A stretch of 64,000 nucleotides of DNA from Terrimicrobium sacchariphilum. GTDB lineage: Bacteria; Verrucomicrobiota; Verrucomicrobiia; Chthoniobacterales; Terrimicrobiaceae. Positions 41,901 through 50,980 of the stretch are shown in pieces. A model generated the notes under the pieces. It was not told where the DNA came from. It was given only the letters and a program-made list of their open reading frames with translations, and did not search any database. Numbering within the stretch: position 1 is the first letter of the stretch; the number at the start of each line of letters is the position of its first letter. The stretch spans positions 1,054,001 through 1,118,000 of the forward strand of contig NZ_BDCO01000002.1 in NCBI RefSeq assembly GCF_001613545.1. The letters are read 5' to 3'. The translations under genes and the position numbers were made by a program.

Positions 41901-42581
41901 GTTTTCCTGGTACTCCTTCAATCGCTGGTCGAGGAGCGCCATCTTCTTCTCGTAGTCCTTTTGCGTGGTCGGGACGTAGCCAAACTCCATGCGGATCGCC
42001 TGGATGCCGAGCCGCTTCAGGATGGGCACTCCCGCGGCGTCGTCGAGCGACAGGGTCGGGTACTGGATGCGCTCGGGGGAGGCGGCAAACGTGCGCGCGC
42101 ACGACGTGGCCAGCCGCCGGCCGATCGGTCCGAGGTCGGCCACGATCGCATAGGCGCCAAACTTCTCCGGGATCTTCGGCGCAAACTCGACGATCTGCGA
42201 ACCATTGGCTGGAATGTCCAGCGCCACCTTGCCAGGCATCGGGTCGCCTTGTCTTACCAACTCCGGCAGCCAGATGTCGCCCGGGATTCCCCGGGTGCCA
42301 AAGGGAATGACCTCCATCTTCGCCTCGGTCTTGATCGGCGCGTCCGTCTTGTTGGTAAAGAGCAGCTTGAGCCTCGGCTGCTCTCCCGGGTAGAGCACGT
42401 TGCCCTCGGGCGTTCCCTCGAGCAGGGTGACCTCATAGGGATACGTGCGCTGGTTGATCTTTACTCCGAAGACCTCCTCGTAGTTCTTCATCTGCTCGCC
42501 TGTCTTCATCTGGGCCAGGGCGGAGCCGGTCAGCGCCAGTGCGGCGGCCAGGGCGGGGAGAGTGTATTGGCTGAGCCTCAT
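38955..42581 (-). CDS. Very large secreted clan-A glycoside hydrolase-like protein with CBM9-like modules
   Basis: The 1208-residue protein has a signal peptide (LPALAAALALTGSALAQ). After a beta-sandwich (50-160) comes a TIM barrel (about 175-480) with acid/base candidate E302 in VELWNEPWEG and nucleophile candidate E402 in KIWDTESW. The 100-residue spacing is what clan GH-A (GH39/GH5/GH30-like) enzymes show. Further beta domains follow, and CBM9/DOMON-like modules begin near VDGNLEDWKGALPQPVTADE (about 735) and in the last 150 residues. The specific GH family and substrate are not clear. It is the third gene of the operon starting at 47145. Confidence 0.78.
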   Translation of the reverse strand: MRLSQYTLPALAAALALTGSALAQMKTGEQMKNYEEVFGVKINQRTYPYEVTLLEGTPEGNVLYPGEQPRLKLLFTNKTDAPIKTEAKMEVIPFGTRGIPGDIWLPELVRQGDPMPGKVALDIPANGSQIVEFAPKIPEKFGAYAIVADLGPIGRRLATSCARTFAASPERIQYPTLSLDDAAGVPILKRLGIQAIRMEFGYVPTTQKDYEKKMALLDQRLKEYQENNITVLLVFNNGGGNETQALGRTRPHLDADGVMLDTKQDYAWLPQYDADFQKFVADTCRKYGWPKGPVTAVELWNEPWEGISISGWGADSERFREIFTAMARGVEEARKDGADVLIAGCDSSTNTFDKLFADGSDTFLKWLDVCAIHYQGPSTPSIYRKWIDRDSPRGRVKIWDTESWVANTDDRVAAVIAANRAFGYDRAMGVYFGNVSREIKKEVELPDKTRQKLHNFDAWSTAAAVGAANHFLGERPFRELLFKNGLPWVMVFDGLKGQPDDGTIVVVGDMGESFEPDLMLFRQVEGLSTSRERKEIEAKLAALPAQSPEREALEKQLQSRPPLQGATLTLKNPDGEFVLADFYGNPVSGKGGQITVPLDGRGFFLRTNGKPGSFERLTKAVAQARIDGYEPVDIVAHDMLTPVDRESTLRLTLTNILNRPVQGTLKASLGDLTLDLPKEVSLQAHETREIKIPVKGGTPRPDNTYPLSVEFDAGKDGSAAHRESLHVNQIARRTIAVDGNLEDWKGALPQPVTADEDGPTVMEAAWLPFVKYDTGKSSGTASGFLGYDDKAFYFAAKILDTTPSDGTLRFAKRDLDADFYPEVSYEYDGERTFLKKDETWNQPIREAAALQMPGAPDQRSHTAWSSIAKALAVDLSVEKPTTVTFYFVDWDGHKNGRRNVLLDLQDPETGKSLARTTVAEYGPGNHVSFLVSGKVRAIIRTRSWLGASLSGIFLDPAPQGVTLNGSPAAKLLGTDLNTAGNWIGKYGRDGFVVAGAEPRLPDGSSVRFLDDAPRVEHRWPEGVRRYSYRQRPALPFGSAPKFDNVQIAFNVIPVGEKASSISHPPGTMPRFIPYEDTDYEYALNPVAGKYGGGTEIWRSLVPGMVRKHFYPRQPAAPQEGAVEDGQLAIKHEGNTRIIEAAIPWSEIPLVKKALDEGKTVRFSFRVNDNGGPGMELAAGRSVSKKNPMSFHPDWIAHWANEVEFSFEK

Positions 42582-43348
42582 TGGTGGGAGATCTTGATGT
42601 TGTCGATGGAGGCGGTGAATGTGCTGCCGTAGTTGCCGCCGACCGCGGTGCCGTCGCCGACGCGGAACCCGTGGAAGATGCCGAACTTTTCGCCCTGCAG
42701 CTCTTCGGTGAAGGGCTCGTCGTTGACGAAGACCTGGGCCTTCTGCTCGGAGAGATTGAGCACGATCTTGACCCGCATGATCTCGCCCGCGGAGAAAGGC
42801 TTCAGCTTGGGGCCGCGCCCGTGAGTGGCGTCGGTGAACCCCTCGGTATTGAGCGCGAGCTCATCGCCCCGTTTCCCGACCGCCGAGACGCGATAGGCGG
42901 CTCCGCCGGGGGCGTTGTAGATTGCAAAGGTCAGCAGGGTCTCCATGTCGAGATCCTCCTTTTGCGCGTTGACGGCATTGAAGGTGAGTTCGTCGATGGT
43001 GAACTCCCACTCCACCGTCACGATGCCCGAGGAGTATTCCTCCTTGGTGGAAAGCTCAAAGCAAGGCATGTACCGCTCGGTATTGGCCTTCTTGAAGACG
43101 AGCGGGTTTTTTCCCAGGTCTCCGGATTTGGCCTCGACGATCAGCGTGTTCGCCGCGTCGGAGTACGTCTTTTGTGGCACCTCGCACGGGGGATCGAACG
43201 GGCCGGCCTCCAGTGCCGTCCCGGGTTTCATTTCATCAAAGGTCAGGTTCCATAGGATGTCCTCCGCCTGGACGGAGGAGAGAAACAGGGATGCTCCGAC
43301 AACCGGAATGAGGAGGTGAACAGCTGAGGCGATCTCGCGTTTTTTCAT
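42578..43348 (-). CDS. Secreted concanavalin/LamG-like protein
   Basis: From ATG 43348 (ATGA overlap with the previous gene) the protein has 256 residues with a signal peptide (SAVHLLIPVVGASLFLSSVQ, then A). The mature part begins EDILWNLTFDEMKPGTALEA. It continues with VTVEWEFTIDELTFNAVNAQ, RVKIVLNLSEQKAQVFVNDE and YGSTFTASIDNIKISH at the end, consistent with a concanavalin-like beta-sandwich that ends with an IDN(I/V) strand. It is probably a glycan-binding partner of the two giant proteins around it. No catalytic residues could be assigned. Confidence 0.75.
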   Translation of the reverse strand: MKKREIASAVHLLIPVVGASLFLSSVQAEDILWNLTFDEMKPGTALEAGPFDPPCEVPQKTYSDAANTLIVEAKSGDLGKNPLVFKKANTERYMPCFELSTKEEYSSGIVTVEWEFTIDELTFNAVNAQKEDLDMETLLTFAIYNAPGGAAYRVSAVGKRGDELALNTEGFTDATHGRGPKLKPFSAGEIMRVKIVLNLSEQKAQVFVNDEPFTEELQGEKFGIFHGFRVGDGTAVGGNYGSTFTASIDNIKISHQ

Positions 43349-46300
43349 GAGTTGGCTGGGGTTGGAATGATTTGGATCATACGCCCGTCGTTGGGTGCGC
43401 AGGGAATCTGGAAATGCAGGGCGTCTCCCTCCCACCGGGAGGGCACGATCTCGGCGCGATCGAGGTCGACCACGCGGAAGGATGTGCCTTGCAGCGAGGG
43501 GGCGAGCAACGACGGCTTGACGGAAATGTCGAGAGTTCGCGCCCTGTCGCCCTGGTCTCCCAGGGCGAGGAAGAGACTGTCGCCATGGCAGAAGGCCGTC
43601 ACGGCCAGGCCGCTGGGGAGCGTCAGCGGATTCCCGCTAAGCTGCAGGCTCAGGTCGGTGAGTTGACGGGCCTGCGGACCGGTGAGCTTGCGAATGGGGA
43701 CAGGCGAGAAAAGGGTCGCTCCTGCTCCGGGGCGCTGCGTGATGAAGGCGAGAGGCAGCCCTTCGCTGTCGGTCACGGTCTGCGTGCCGGACAGCGCCGC
43801 CCACGAGGTCCCGTCCTTCCTTACGCCGAAGAGCTCTGCAACTTCGCCCCCCGAGCCGCTTTCGCCGATGGCAAAAAGCGGGGTTCCCGCTTCGTGCAGC
43901 CGCCGGAGCTCGGTGGTTTCCCAGCCTTCCGAGTCCAGCCCCTCGAGGAGGACCAGCGGCTGGCGGCCCGACCAGTTCTTCAACGCATGTGTATTCGTGA
44001 CAAAGCTGATCGGCAGCCCGCTGGTGACGAGTTTGCCGTAGAGCTCACCGGCCAGTTGATCGACCTGGTCGGAGCCGGCCCCGGCATAAAGGCCAAATCC
44101 GAGCCGCCCGGCCTTGGGTTCCATGCGGCGCTCCTGCCACGGCCAGGAGACTACCAGCCCAAACCCGGCTGGCTTTTCCGGACGGACATGGATCATGAGG
44201 CTCTGCACGCGATTGAACTGCGTCCAATCCTCAATCGTATTTTTCGACCCGTAGCCTCCCTGGAGGGAGAAGCCAAACTCGGAGTACGGATGAAACGTGC
44301 CGTCGGTGGCGACGCGACCGGCCCAGTAGGTCGAGTACCATTGGCGGCGCGAGGGCTCCACCGCGCCACTGGGTGAGAACCATGTGGGGTTCGCCTGGAT
44401 GCTGCTGACCCATCCCCACTGGTTGTAGGCTCCGGATTCCAGGTTGGGATTGGCGCTGACGAGGCCAAAGCGATACCCGATCGATCGGTAGAGATCCTCG
44501 TTGCGAAGCTCCCAGAAAAGGTCGGTGCCGACCGCCTTGTGGGTCTGGCCGAGCTTTTCCCCGAGCGGACCGCCGGCCAGCGGGAAGCTGCCGTGCGTTT
44601 CCACGGTCATGGTGATCCCGGCATCGGCCAGCCGCTTCTGGCTCTCGAGCACGGCGTCGGCGTACCGGTTGAGGTGATACCGCTGGTATTCATCCGCATG
44701 CTCGGTGCAGATCTCGGCTGCCAGGTCCTTGCGGGTGCGCCTGGTCAGGCCCGGCTGCCCCTTGGCGCGGAGATATTCATCGAAGTCGACGATGTCGGCC
44801 CAGGCAAATGTCGCGTTGATGGGCACTCCGTTCCATCGGTCGCTCAGGGTGATGTGGATCGACTTCTTGCCCTTCCACTGTCCCGACTCGAATTTCTCGA
44901 GCAGCTTGTCCGTGGCCCAGTCCCACACATAGCGGCCGGAGGGGAATTCCCTCCAGGGGTCCGTGTAGTGACTCATCCCGACGGGTGAGAGGAAAAATCG
45001 CCGGCTCGACTCGGCATTGTCTTTGCCGATCTCCATCATGTCATGCGCCCAGGCCCAGGCCTTGTCGTCCGGGCCGCCCCATCCCTGGGTGTCCTCCGAG
45101 GTTCCCTTGCCAAACTCGTCCAGCGCGACGAATCCCGGCGAGCAGAGCAGGCCCATATCCACCTCGCCCAGCGCGGAGCGGGGACGCAGGGCGGGAGCCG
45201 CTTCCGGGACGAAATACACCGGCAGGGCGGCGAGAGTGCTCTGCCCCTCGGAGGTATGAAACTCGGCGCTGATCACCATCTGGCCCGCGCTCTCCGCCGT
45301 CGGCGCCTCGACGGTGAAATCCTGCCGCGTGAGAGGATCGAGCGTGATCTCCTTTTCCAGGAGGATTTTTTGTTCGCCGGTGCGCAGATCCGTGGCGGTC
45401 ACCTTGAGCGTCCCGGTCACCGCGGGAGGGAGTTGGGTGGACGGCCAGCCGAGCACTTCCCATTCGCCGAGGGCGGTGTTGGTCGGGATTTCCTTCCCGT
45501 TTGGTCCCGGCCGGAAGGGCGCGGGTTCGAGCTTGGCGTCGCCTTTGCGCCGCGTCATGACGAGGGTGCATTCCGTCGCCGTGCGCGGGGTGAAGGCGTC
45601 CTCGCGGGAACCCTGCGGGTACGGCGCTCTCTCCACGCTTGCCGCCGGCTCGGCGGCATCGCCGGCCTGGAGTTGGTAGTTCGTCGGGTTGGCCCGGTCC
45701 CAGTCGCGATACCCGGTCTGGCCCACCAGGCGCTGCCCGGCCATCGTCACCGCCTGTGGCCAGGTGAGCCGCAGGCGCTGCTCATCCGCGCTGCGCCCGG
45801 CCCAGTAGCCGTAGATGGGAAATTTCCCCCTCACGCTGCCGTAGCTGACTGCTCCGTCGTTCAATCCCTGTGTGGAGGGGTTTTCCGGCCACGCCAGGTC
45901 TGTGGCGGTGCCGAGAGGTGCGATATTGTGCAGCGCATTGGCCACCTGGATCGTGACCTTCGGCGTGTCTCCGCAGGGGTAAACGTACCGGGCCAGCGGA
46001 GTGCCGTTGCCGTTGAGGAAATCGATGCCCCCGGTCGGCCATCCCTTGGACTCCTTGAACTTTCGCACATCCTCCCCGCTCAGCTGGATCGTGACGGCGG
46101 GAGTCCGGTCGACGATCGCCTGGGCGGAGGCAAATGTCTGGTTGCGCGTGCGGTCTGCGATCGTTGCCTCGAGCCGGATGAACTCCGGCGACACCGTCGG
46201 GCTGTCCTCCGGGACCAGCGGTACGGCGACCGATGCCGTGCCCTTTGGTGGTACGGTGACTTCGGACGACACGCTGTTGAGAAGGTCTCGGGTCAGTCTC

Positions 46301-47145
46301 CGCACCTTGGCAAACAGTACCGCCTGCACGGCCTGGTCGGTGGGATTGACGACCTCCACCGTGAGCGACTTTCCTGGCTGGTGATCCGGGATGGATAGCG
46401 TGAGCTGGCTGGCAACGGAATCTGCCGGGGAGGGTGCCACGGGGCAGGCCGCGAGGAGCAGTTCCTTCAGAAACTGCGGATACCCGCTCCACTCGGTCAG
46501 GCGGCTGTCGAAGAGGCTCCCGCCAAACACGAAGACCTTGCCCGCATGGACGCGTCCCTCCACGAGCAGCGGCAGGCCGCCGCCCTGGTCGCTCTCGAGC
46601 AGGACTTTCCAATCCGTGTTCCAGGCGGGCTTGCCCATGGCCTCCCATTCGTAACGATGCTGGCCGGTCTCCATCGTGGAAAGCGGCAGATGCAGGTCAA
46701 ACCTGCTCGCAAGCGCAAACCCCGGAGTCTGCGCCACCGCCTCCAACGGAGACCCGGCAGGGAGCCGGGCCCCCGTTTCCCCCCGCCGATAGTGTTCCTC
46801 CAGAGCCGGCCAGAGATTGACCGGCAGGAGCGAGGCGATTTTTTGCAGGGAATTGGCTTTTCCCGAAATTGAAACCACCAGGCTCCCGCCCTGCTGGAGC
46901 ACGTCTGTCGCGGTTCTCAGTGTTGAGTCGGAGATGGTTGCCGAGGGATCGAGGAAGAGGATGCCGGGAGTCTCTCCCTCCTTGATCAGGCGCGCGCCGA
47001 GCGCGGTGACGGTCTCGGTGAAGATCGCCGGAGGGCGCGCGCCGAGAGTCAATACATCCGTTCCCTCGAGGGAAACGGGCGAGGCGAAAAGGCATCCCGG
47101 CAGCACGATGCAGCCGAGGAATACTCTGAGGGATGGCGGGAACAT
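43345..47145 (-). CDS. Very large secreted protein with TIM-barrel glycosidase-like region
   Basis: The 1266-residue protein has a signal peptide (SLRVFLGCIVLPGCLFASP). The N-terminal 220 residues look like a ThuA/GATase-like alpha/beta domain (LQQGGSLVVSISGKA, GKVFVFGGSLFDSRL). Beta-sandwich modules follow. From about 690 there is an apparent TIM barrel with RRFFLSPVGMSHYTDPWREF, DRWNGVPINATFAW, ITMTVETHGSFPLAG and VGTDLFWELRNEDLYRSIGY. E in VETHG and ELRNED are catalytic candidates by position only. The C-terminus is a second GATase-like and beta domain. I do not recognise the GH family. It is first in the operon, with a block C operator 7 bases upstream of the ATG. Confidence 0.72.
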   Translation of the reverse strand: MFPPSLRVFLGCIVLPGCLFASPVSLEGTDVLTLGARPPAIFTETVTALGARLIKEGETPGILFLDPSATISDSTLRTATDVLQQGGSLVVSISGKANSLQKIASLLPVNLWPALEEHYRRGETGARLPAGSPLEAVAQTPGFALASRFDLHLPLSTMETGQHRYEWEAMGKPAWNTDWKVLLESDQGGGLPLLVEGRVHAGKVFVFGGSLFDSRLTEWSGYPQFLKELLLAACPVAPSPADSVASQLTLSIPDHQPGKSLTVEVVNPTDQAVQAVLFAKVRRLTRDLLNSVSSEVTVPPKGTASVAVPLVPEDSPTVSPEFIRLEATIADRTRNQTFASAQAIVDRTPAVTIQLSGEDVRKFKESKGWPTGGIDFLNGNGTPLARYVYPCGDTPKVTIQVANALHNIAPLGTATDLAWPENPSTQGLNDGAVSYGSVRGKFPIYGYWAGRSADEQRLRLTWPQAVTMAGQRLVGQTGYRDWDRANPTNYQLQAGDAAEPAASVERAPYPQGSREDAFTPRTATECTLVMTRRKGDAKLEPAPFRPGPNGKEIPTNTALGEWEVLGWPSTQLPPAVTGTLKVTATDLRTGEQKILLEKEITLDPLTRQDFTVEAPTAESAGQMVISAEFHTSEGQSTLAALPVYFVPEAAPALRPRSALGEVDMGLLCSPGFVALDEFGKGTSEDTQGWGGPDDKAWAWAHDMMEIGKDNAESSRRFFLSPVGMSHYTDPWREFPSGRYVWDWATDKLLEKFESGQWKGKKSIHITLSDRWNGVPINATFAWADIVDFDEYLRAKGQPGLTRRTRKDLAAEICTEHADEYQRYHLNRYADAVLESQKRLADAGITMTVETHGSFPLAGGPLGEKLGQTHKAVGTDLFWELRNEDLYRSIGYRFGLVSANPNLESGAYNQWGWVSSIQANPTWFSPSGAVEPSRRQWYSTYWAGRVATDGTFHPYSEFGFSLQGGYGSKNTIEDWTQFNRVQSLMIHVRPEKPAGFGLVVSWPWQERRMEPKAGRLGFGLYAGAGSDQVDQLAGELYGKLVTSGLPISFVTNTHALKNWSGRQPLVLLEGLDSEGWETTELRRLHEAGTPLFAIGESGSGGEVAELFGVRKDGTSWAALSGTQTVTDSEGLPLAFITQRPGAGATLFSPVPIRKLTGPQARQLTDLSLQLSGNPLTLPSGLAVTAFCHGDSLFLALGDQGDRARTLDISVKPSLLAPSLQGTSFRVVDLDRAEIVPSRWEGDALHFQIPCAPNDGRMIQIIPTPANS

Positions 47146-47151
47146 CTTTTT

Positions 47152-47163
47152 TGCTAATAAGCA
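47152..47163. promoter_or_regulatory. Block C operator site 2
   Basis: TGCTAATAAGCA, extended to TTGCTAATAAGCAA at 47151-47164, lies directly upstream of the ATG at 47145 (7 bases). A bound repressor here would block both transcription and the ribosome site of the six-gene operon. Confidence 0.8.
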
Positions 47164-47302
47164 ACAAGCTTATGGAACGCAAGTCTCATTCGGGCCTTCT
47201 TGCCCGCCTCCGAGGAAAAATCGAAGGAATATTCTCTAGTTCGTCCGATTTTGCTTGGTGCGCCTCGAGGAAACAAGTGTGGAAATCTTCTTGCCAGAAA
47301 TC

Positions 47303-47314
47303 TGCTAATAAGCA
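47303..47314. promoter_or_regulatory. Block C operator site 3
   Basis: A second TGCTAATAAGCA, identical to the site at 47152 and 151 bases from it, ends 14 bases before the ATG of the divergent PEP-CTERM gene. The paired sites across one divergent gap would allow repression in both directions, or looping. Confidence 0.8.
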
Positions 47315-47328
47315 AGCATTCGCCCGTC

Positions 47329-49767
47329 ATGAAGATTACCCCCTTCTCTTTTCCACGATTGATTGTGCGGTGCGGAGTCCCCCTGGTCTGCCTTTCCTTG
47401 CTTACCGCAGCCCGGGCGCAATGGATCGGGACGACCACCAAGCTGGACTACAACGACACGGCAAACTGGAAGGATGGGATCATCAATGATGTGTTCCAGG
47501 GGCCTTACAACTGGCCAAGCTCGCCGGGCGTCAGTAACTCCAACCAGTTCTCCTTCTCATCGGGAAGCACGACGGTCTCCACCGGCTCCATCAATGCCCA
47601 GGGGCTGGTCGTGGGACAAAGCATCACGGGAACAGGCATCCCGGCGGGGGCCACCATCACCGCGATCAATAGCGCGAACTCCATCACGATCAGTGTGCCG
47701 ACCACCGGCCCCAGCTCTGGCAACTACACCGTGGCTGCGATCAACAACGCCTGGGAGGTCAATCTCGGCGCCACGCGCACGATCACCGGAGGCTTTACCT
47801 ACCAGAATACGGACCCGGCTAACGTGACCTTTACGCCGCTGGCGACGGGATCGACCTGGACGTTTACCTCGGCGGCCCCGGTGATCACCGTGGACATGGG
47901 GCTTCCCGGCGTGAACCGGACTCTCCAGATGGGCGCCGCCTCGCGTCCGCTGAATTGGGTGTTTCAGAATGGAGTGGCGACCTTTGCCATCAATCCCACG
48001 CTGTCCAACGTCGGCCAGAGTTCCAATGTGGATACGATGGTGCTTTATACCAATATCACGGGTGCTTCCGGGATGGAGAAGACCGGCGGTGGCCGACTGG
48101 AGCTCTATCGGACCGCGACCGTTAATGGCGACGTGAATATCAGCGGGGGCGTGATGCGCCTGCGTTCCTTCAGCGACACCGTCTTTGGCAAGATCGATGG
48201 CGCCTCGGCCATCAATATCAAGAACCAGGGAGCGACTCTTGATTTGATCATTTCTCATGCAACTGGAAACGTGCTGGCGGCCTCGACCGACATCAACCTG
48301 CAGGCGGGTGGAGTCGGGATCGCGGGCAATACCAACCAGCAGATCGGCGACGTTCATCTCGTCAATGGTCGCGGCATGGTGGGCAACTACTCCGCCTCGG
48401 ATAAAACGCTGACCCTCTCTTCGCTGAGCCGGGAGAACTACTCAACGCTCAGCCTCGTGGGAAACAACCAGAACGGTCGCGGCGTCGGCACCGGCACCCT
48501 GATCAAGATATCGGGCGACGATTCCAACATCCTCGCCGATCTCTTCGGCGGAGGAGGAGCGGCTGGCAGCACGACGATGAGCATCCTCCCGTGGGCCAGT
48601 GCGGTCTCCGTCAATGCCAACGAATTTTCCACGACCGATAATAGCGCTTGGTCCGGCGTGGAACTGGTCACGTACACGACTGCGGGCGGCTTCCGCGCCC
48701 TGAGTGCTTCGGAGTACTATGCCGCCAATGGCACCAACCTCCTGTCCGGTGCCGGGGTCAATGACAACGTCAAGCTGAGCTACGCCGCCACCGTGGGGTC
48801 AAATCTCACCATCAACGCTCTCGCTCTCGGCGCGACCAACCTCACGCAGACCATCTCGTCCGGCACGACTCTCACCATTGCCAGCGGAGCAATCGTGACG
48901 GGAGGAAACTCCGGCACGATATCCGGTGGCATGCTGAGCGCAGGCAATCGGGCGCTCATCATCTCTGGACGAAGCTCGCTCACGATCTCGTCCTCCATCA
49001 CCAACTCGATCACCGACCCGACCAAGGCCGGCCTGATCCTGGCCAATGTGGGAGCAGGAGTCTATCTCACCGGGACGAATACCTATGGGGGCGCGACCGT
49101 GGTGCAGGGAGTTGCCACCTTCAACAGCGGCTCGGCTCTCCCGAGCGCGACCGAGTTGCGCGTTGATACAAGCGGGCGGGCGATCGTCGGCAACGGCATC
49201 ACGGCCACCGTGCGCACCTTGTCGGGCAATGGCGCCCTGGAGTTTATCTTTGCCAATAATAGCAACAGGCTCAATGTCGGCACGGTCATGGTATCGGCCG
49301 GGAACACGCTCACCGTCGGCGATGGCGGAACGATCTCTCCGGGGGATTCCGCCGGGGACGCACAGGCCGGGAAACTCGTGCTGGGCAATAACGTGAACAA
49401 CCTCACCTTCCAGGCAGGCTCGGTCTTTCTCGTCGACATCGCCAGCGCGTCTCTCTTTGACTCGCTCCAGAATACGAATACGAGCGGAACGAATACTCTG
49501 CGGATCGATGGCGGCACCATCCGGCTCACGTATCTCGATGGGTATACTCCCGAGGAGGGTACCTCATGGCTCTTGACCCAGGGCTTCGGCGCCAGCGCCG
49601 GCAATGTGGCCAACATGAGCGTCACCGATACCGCCGGCTACACCTACTCGCTGTCGCTGCAAAATAACAACCTCCTCCTCACCGTGACCTCCGTGCCGGA
49701 GCCGGGAAGCCTCCTGCTTGTCCTGGCCGGTCTGGGCTGGCTGGTGGCCCGCCGCAGGCGCGCGTAG
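47329..49767 (+). CDS. PEP-CTERM autotransporter-type beta-strand repeat protein
   Basis: From ATG 47329 the protein has 812 residues with a signal peptide (IVRCGVPLVCLSLLTAARAQ). The mature start WIGTTTKLDYNDTANWKDGI is typical of repeat proteins of this group. PATR-like units include GMEKTGGGRLELYRTATVNG and GVYLTGTNTYGGATVVQG. The PEP-CTERM tail is VPEPGSLLLVLAGLGWLVAR followed by RRRA. Expression is controlled by the block C operator right before the start. Export by Sec and cleavage by an exosortase is expected; the ligand is unknown. A 100-base gap separates it from the regulator gene. Confidence 0.88.
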   Translation: MKITPFSFPRLIVRCGVPLVCLSLLTAARAQWIGTTTKLDYNDTANWKDGIINDVFQGPYNWPSSPGVSNSNQFSFSSGSTTVSTGSINAQGLVVGQSITGTGIPAGATITAINSANSITISVPTTGPSSGNYTVAAINNAWEVNLGATRTITGGFTYQNTDPANVTFTPLATGSTWTFTSAAPVITVDMGLPGVNRTLQMGAASRPLNWVFQNGVATFAINPTLSNVGQSSNVDTMVLYTNITGASGMEKTGGGRLELYRTATVNGDVNISGGVMRLRSFSDTVFGKIDGASAINIKNQGATLDLIISHATGNVLAASTDINLQAGGVGIAGNTNQQIGDVHLVNGRGMVGNYSASDKTLTLSSLSRENYSTLSLVGNNQNGRGVGTGTLIKISGDDSNILADLFGGGGAAGSTTMSILPWASAVSVNANEFSTTDNSAWSGVELVTYTTAGGFRALSASEYYAANGTNLLSGAGVNDNVKLSYAATVGSNLTINALALGATNLTQTISSGTTLTIASGAIVTGGNSGTISGGMLSAGNRALIISGRSSLTISSSITNSITDPTKAGLILANVGAGVYLTGTNTYGGATVVQGVATFNSGSALPSATELRVDTSGRAIVGNGITATVRTLSGNGALEFIFANNSNRLNVGTVMVSAGNTLTVGDGGTISPGDSAGDAQAGKLVLGNNVNNLTFQAGSVFLVDIASASLFDSLQNTNTSGTNTLRIDGGTIRLTYLDGYTPEEGTSWLLTQGFGASAGNVANMSVTDTAGYTYSLSLQNNNLLLTVTSVPEPGSLLLVLAGLGWLVARRRRA

Positions 49768-49867
49768 GCTTCGGGCCGGGCTGGTCTTTGCCTCATCGGA
49801 AAATGGCTCCGGAGCGCTCAATGAATCGTAGACGTTAAGAAGCGTTTCGGAGTATTCTGCCGCATTC

Positions 49868-50980
49868 ATGGCTAGACCAGCCCTTCGGAATTCATCGAAC
49901 AGCTTGAGCCTGACTCTGGCAGCGCAGGATCTCAAACAGCCCCTTCACGTGCGCGTCAGGCAGATCTTGCGTGAACGCATTTTGAAGAATTTCCAGCACG
50001 GCGAGAGATTCTATTCCGAGCGTGAGTTGATCCAGAGCCTCGGGGTTTCGCAGCCGACGATCCGGCGCGCGCTCACCGATCTCGCCGGGGAGGGGTATTT
50101 GATTCCCGACCCGCGCCGGGGATTTTTCGTCCAGCACCATGCCGAGACACGCTACGTCGGCCTCATACGCCCGTCGTGGAAGGCCGTTTCCTATTCCGAC
50201 GAGGACGTGGCGTATTCGGTGGTCTGCCGGGAGTTGAATTACCAGTTCATCCCTCATGACATGCACAAGGGCGATTCCGTGGATGCACTCATGGCATCTC
50301 TCACGCGGAAGGCGACCGAGGAGCGCATCCTCCTGGCCGGGCATACCGTGGAGGTCACTCTGGAACTCAGCAAACGGCTGCAGGCCGAGGGGTATCGCCA
50401 TCTCGTCGTAGGTTCGCTCGTTCCCGGCATCTCGGGCAGTTCGCTCTCCATCGATCACGATGTGGAGACCGACCTCATCCTCGATCATTTGCTGAGCCTC
50501 GGCCACGAGCGCATTGTTTTCATGGTCAATGAGCCGCGTATGCTGCTCATCACCAGCCTTCGCGCCGAGACCATCCAGCGAAAGCTGAAGGAGCGCAAAC
50601 TGCCCCATGTGCAGGTCGTTTTTTGCGATACGAAGAACTGGGAGAGCTCGTTCCAGGCGGCTCACAAAAAGGCGCACGAGTTGCTCCGCGGCAAGACTCC
50701 ACCCACGGCGATCGTGCCACTCTCCGGCGTGGGCGCCTGGGCCGTACTGCGCTACGCCGTGCAAAACCGTATCGACGTCCCGGGGAAGCTCTCGCTCGTC
50801 AGCTTCGATCCGATGATCAATTCCGACATCCTGCCGATCGCGATGACGGAGCTGACCTTCTCCCAGGTCGCCCGGGCGCGTACCGCCATCGATTTGCTCT
50901 GGTCCGACACGACGATTCCCGCCCACATCAAGGTGACTCCGTCCCTGAGCGTGCGGGAAACGACCGGGCCGGCGCGTTAG
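49868..50980 (+). CDS. GntR-type regulator with LacI/PBP-like sensor domain (block C)
   Basis: The 370-residue protein has a winged helix-turn-helix of GntR type (PLHVRVRQILRERILKNFQH, SERELIQSLGVSQPTIRRAL, LAGEGYLIPDPRRGFFVQ, about residues 25-90). A LacI-like periplasmic-binding sensor domain fills residues about 95-365 (YVGLIRPSW, GHERIVFMVNEPRMLLITSL, LSLVSFDPMINSD). This resembles the AraR layout. It is the only regulator between the four TGCTWAYAAGCA sites, whose spread of 26 kb marks the block, so it is the likely binder (inference). The stop overlaps that of the convergent Gfo/Idh gene by four bases. Confidence 0.88.
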   Translation: MARPALRNSSNSLSLTLAAQDLKQPLHVRVRQILRERILKNFQHGERFYSERELIQSLGVSQPTIRRALTDLAGEGYLIPDPRRGFFVQHHAETRYVGLIRPSWKAVSYSDEDVAYSVVCRELNYQFIPHDMHKGDSVDALMASLTRKATEERILLAGHTVEVTLELSKRLQAEGYRHLVVGSLVPGISGSSLSIDHDVETDLILDHLLSLGHERIVFMVNEPRMLLITSLRAETIQRKLKERKLPHVQVVFCDTKNWESSFQAAHKKAHELLRGKTPPTAIVPLSGVGAWAVLRYAVQNRIDVPGKLSLVSFDPMINSDILPIAMTELTFSQVARARTAIDLLWSDTTIPAHIKVTPSLSVRETTGPAR

